Assembly (NCBI GenBank): GCA_031287715.1
Contig: JAITSN010000099.1
Coordinates: forward strand, 1 to 32,467
DNA: 32,467 nt
From: Mediterranea sp. (in: CFB group bacteria)
Lineage (GTDB): Bacteria; Bacteroidota; Bacteroidia; Bacteroidales; Bacteroidaceae
Reading direction: 5' to 3'
Shown: positions 32,152 to 32,467 of the stretch, piece by piece
Layout of the letters: each line of letters begins with the position of its first letter
Position numbering within the stretch: position 1 is the stretch's first letter
Made by a program: the position numbers and the translations under genes
The notes under the pieces: generated by a model
What the model was told of the DNA's origin: nothing
Databases searched by the model: none
Seen by the model: only the letters and a program-made list of their open reading frames with translations

Positions 32152-32467
32152 TTAGAACAGTATCAGCTGTTTATCATCGATAAAGTCAGCATAAACAGAT
32201 GGTTTCTTTGGCAGGAAACTGTATGCCAAAATCCCAGCTATCAGGTTGGTAATGAGGTTTGTAAAACATCTGTGTCTGGTATGCTCTATTTAGCAGATGT
32301 TTTTGAGTTCATCATTGACAGATTCAATAATAGCTCTTTTGCTAAGAATTAATCTGTCTTGCAGGGGAAGTTCCCCACCTTTCATATTGTTCCTCATTTT
32401 GGTAACCAAATGGATTCCGTCAACAAAGAGTATTTCGGCTAGCGTCTTAGATATATAGCCCCTGTCT
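32152..32467 (-). pseudogene. IS982-family transposase, 3' part, interrupted by a nonsense codon
   Basis: On the minus strand the frame entering from the right edge reads DRGYISKTLAEILFVDGIHL, then RAIIESVNDELKNIC. It meets TAA at 32290-32292. The same frame resumes as IEHTRHRCFTNLITNLIAGI and continues 45 residues to a second TAA at 32152-32154, ending KQLILF. Family members, as I recall them, run on with a Gln at the interrupted place (NI-x-QIEH), so one C-to-T change (CAA to TAA) explains the break. The Glu of IESVNDE, probably the last DDE residue, comes before the stop, so loss of function is likely but not proven. The 5' end is outside the window. Confidence 0.8.

Overview
This window comes from a Gram-negative member of the Bacteroidota, most likely Bacteroidales and perhaps close to Tannerella or Parabacteroides; the genus is an inference. 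Three things support the phylum. There is a complete division and cell-wall (dcw) cluster in the Bacteroidetes arrangement. Several genes have TAnnTTTG-type -7 promoter boxes and lack Shine-Dalgarno sites. The accessory content is also typical: a viroplasmin-type RNase H, large secreted glycoside hydrolases, a ptb-buk pair, an ECF sigma factor and an IS982-type transposase with Bacteroides-like sequence. MurE carries the DNPR motif of meso-diaminopimelate enzymes, so the peptidoglycan should be the DAP type.

Layout. Positions 1-207 hold the C-terminal tail of a probable transposase. It converges on the dcw cluster across a strong palindromic terminator (284-321). From about 16.4 kb down to 0.36 kb, the minus strand carries mraZ, rsmH (mraW), an ftsL-like gene, ftsI (PBP with PASTA domain), murE, mraY, murD, ftsW, murG, murC, ftsQ, ftsA, ftsZ and a yqeY-like gene. 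Most gaps are under 60 bp or are overlaps. The exception is a 276-bp repeat-filled gap between mraY and murD. Just upstream of mraZ are three GTGGA boxes at exact 10-bp spacing, which look like the MraZ operator. murF, murB and ddl are absent from the cluster.

From 16.6 to 17.3 kb lies an AT-rich ParE/RelE-type toxin-antitoxin pair (minus) with its own terminator. From 17.4 to 22.6 kb (plus) a well-formed promoter precedes pdxA2-like, DUF1537 kinase and GH106-like rhamnosidase genes. The first two would turn a four-carbon sugar acid into dihydroxyacetone phosphate. From 26.8 down to 22.6 kb (minus) are a secreted alkaline phosphatase, ptb and buk (coupled by an ATGA overlap) and a stand-alone ECF sigma factor. 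From 26.9 to 32.0 kb (plus) are a viroplasmin/RNase HI protein, a LacZ-like GH2 enzyme and ribonuclease Z. The right edge holds the 3' end of an IS982-family transposase interrupted by a nonsense codon.

No tRNA, rRNA, CRISPR array, phage module or recognisable defence island was seen. The parts most worth checking are the MraZ box array, the palindromic repeat cluster inside the dcw operon, the PdxA2/kinase/rhamnosidase operon and the toxin-antitoxin pair next to mraZ.
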